Shown here: one piece after another, positions 5,124 through 5,377 of the stretch
Position numbering within the stretch: position 1 is the first letter of the stretch
Layout of the letters: every line of letters begins with the position of its first letter
Assembly: GCA_947311285.1 (NCBI GenBank)
Contig: CAMZKS010000001.1
Location: 1-5,377, forward strand
Direction of reading: 5' to 3'
Length of the DNA: 5,377 nucleotides
From: an uncultured bacterium
Lineage (GTDB): Bacteria > Patescibacteriota > Gracilibacteria > UBA4473
The notes under the pieces: model-generated
The model's database searches: none
The model's input: the letters and a program-made list of their open reading frames with translations, nothing else
What the model was told of the DNA's origin: nothing
Translations under genes and position numbers: made by a program

Positions 5124-5377
5124 TTACGTCGTCTTAAAAAGTTCTATCATCTCCAACGCCGTCAGTGAGAATTCTGCCCCTAAGTTCGCTCGTGCTTGCG
5201 CTTGATCAACATTATGACAAGCTAACACCCCTTGAATAATTGGCTTCCTTGTTTGCACCGCCAACTGCGTGAGTCCCGAAGTGACCGACTGCGTTACCAA
5301 CTCGTAGTGGTCTGACTCCCCTTTAATCACACACCCCAAAGCCATCGCGGCGGTAATATTTATGTTTTCTTTTAAAA
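5124..5377 (-). CDS. ribH: 6,7-dimethyl-8-ribityllumazine synthase (5' end beyond window)
   Basis: Condenses the DHBP made by RibB with the ribitylamino-pyrimidine to form the riboflavin precursor. The frame continues upstream of the Met at 5345 to the window edge (residues LKENINITAA precede it), so that Met is internal: it falls at the strand before ALGCVIKGESDHYELV. About 70 N-terminal residues are missing, judging from a usual length near 155. The catalytic His of the GE[ST]xH motif is present, as is the conserved Arg (QARANL). The family loop after that Arg, normally RAGTKAGNKG, is reduced to RANLG, a loss of five residues that includes the conserved Lys of NKG. The C-terminus LTALEMIELFK is typical. 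ribB follows 4 bases later. Activity is probable but not certain because of the loop. Confidence 0.93.
   Translation of the reverse strand, partial: LKENINITAAMALGCVIKGESDHYELVTQSVTSGLTQLAVQTRKPIIQGVLACHNVDQAQARANLGAEFSLTALEMIELFKTT

Noticed and set aside
5124..5345. ribH starting at the ATG at 5345
   Set aside because: The frame is open upstream to the window edge, and this Met lies in the middle of the lumazine synthase fold, just before ALGCVI; starting there would remove half of the enzyme.
1..5377. Alternative genetic code with TGA as glycine, as in Gracilibacteria/Absconditabacteria
   Set aside because: No in-frame TGA occurs in any of the seven genes, Gly positions use GGN codons, and stops are TAA or TAG. 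TGA is unused as a stop here, but six stops are too few to infer reassignment.

Overview
All seven genes in this 5.4-kb window lie on the minus strand, so transcription runs from high to low coordinates. In that order they are: the 3' part of ribH (lumazine synthase), ribB (DHBP synthase), truB (tRNA pseudouridine-55 synthase), rpsB (ribosomal protein S2), a small three-helix membrane protein of the DUF4870/Tic20-like type, tsf (elongation factor Ts), and the 5' part of a secreted coiled-coil peptidase-type protein of the M23/LytM (EnvC/PcsB-like) class. That last gene runs off the left edge. No plus-strand gene is credible. No RNA gene, CRISPR array or insertion sequence was seen, and no gap between genes exceeds about 220 bases.

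The organism is a bacterium of moderate to low GC using ordinary stop codons: five TAA and one TAG at the visible gene ends, with no in-frame TGA. Short versions of S2 (221 aa) and EF-Ts (253 aa, ending soon after the FVR motif), weak or absent Shine-Dalgarno sequences, and a membrane gene between rpsB and tsf suggest a reduced-genome lineage such as Patescibacteria/CPR (possibly near Peregrinibacteria/Gracilibacteria). This is an impression from protein style, not a placement.

Layout from right to left: ribH and ribB are separated by 4 bases and are surely co-transcribed. They supply two riboflavin steps, with RibB making the four-carbon unit that RibH condenses. A 77-base gap with overlapping inverted repeats leads to truB. 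A 208-base gap then holds a degenerate palindromic repeat, a good promoter and a short leader with an inverted repeat, and it starts the translation operon rpsB - DUF4870-like - tsf. That operon ends at a strong intrinsic terminator after tsf. Beyond it lie a second, better preserved copy of the palindromic repeat and a promoter whose -10 box sits so close to the M23 gene's ATG that the mRNA would be nearly leaderless.

Most of the window is housekeeping. The points worth a second look are the paired three-hairpin repeats, possible leaderless starts and the general lack of Shine-Dalgarno sites, the membrane gene inside the rpsB-tsf operon, a loop deletion in RibH, the short EF-Ts, and two homopolymer tracts in the M23 gene where slippage would remove the enzymatic domain.
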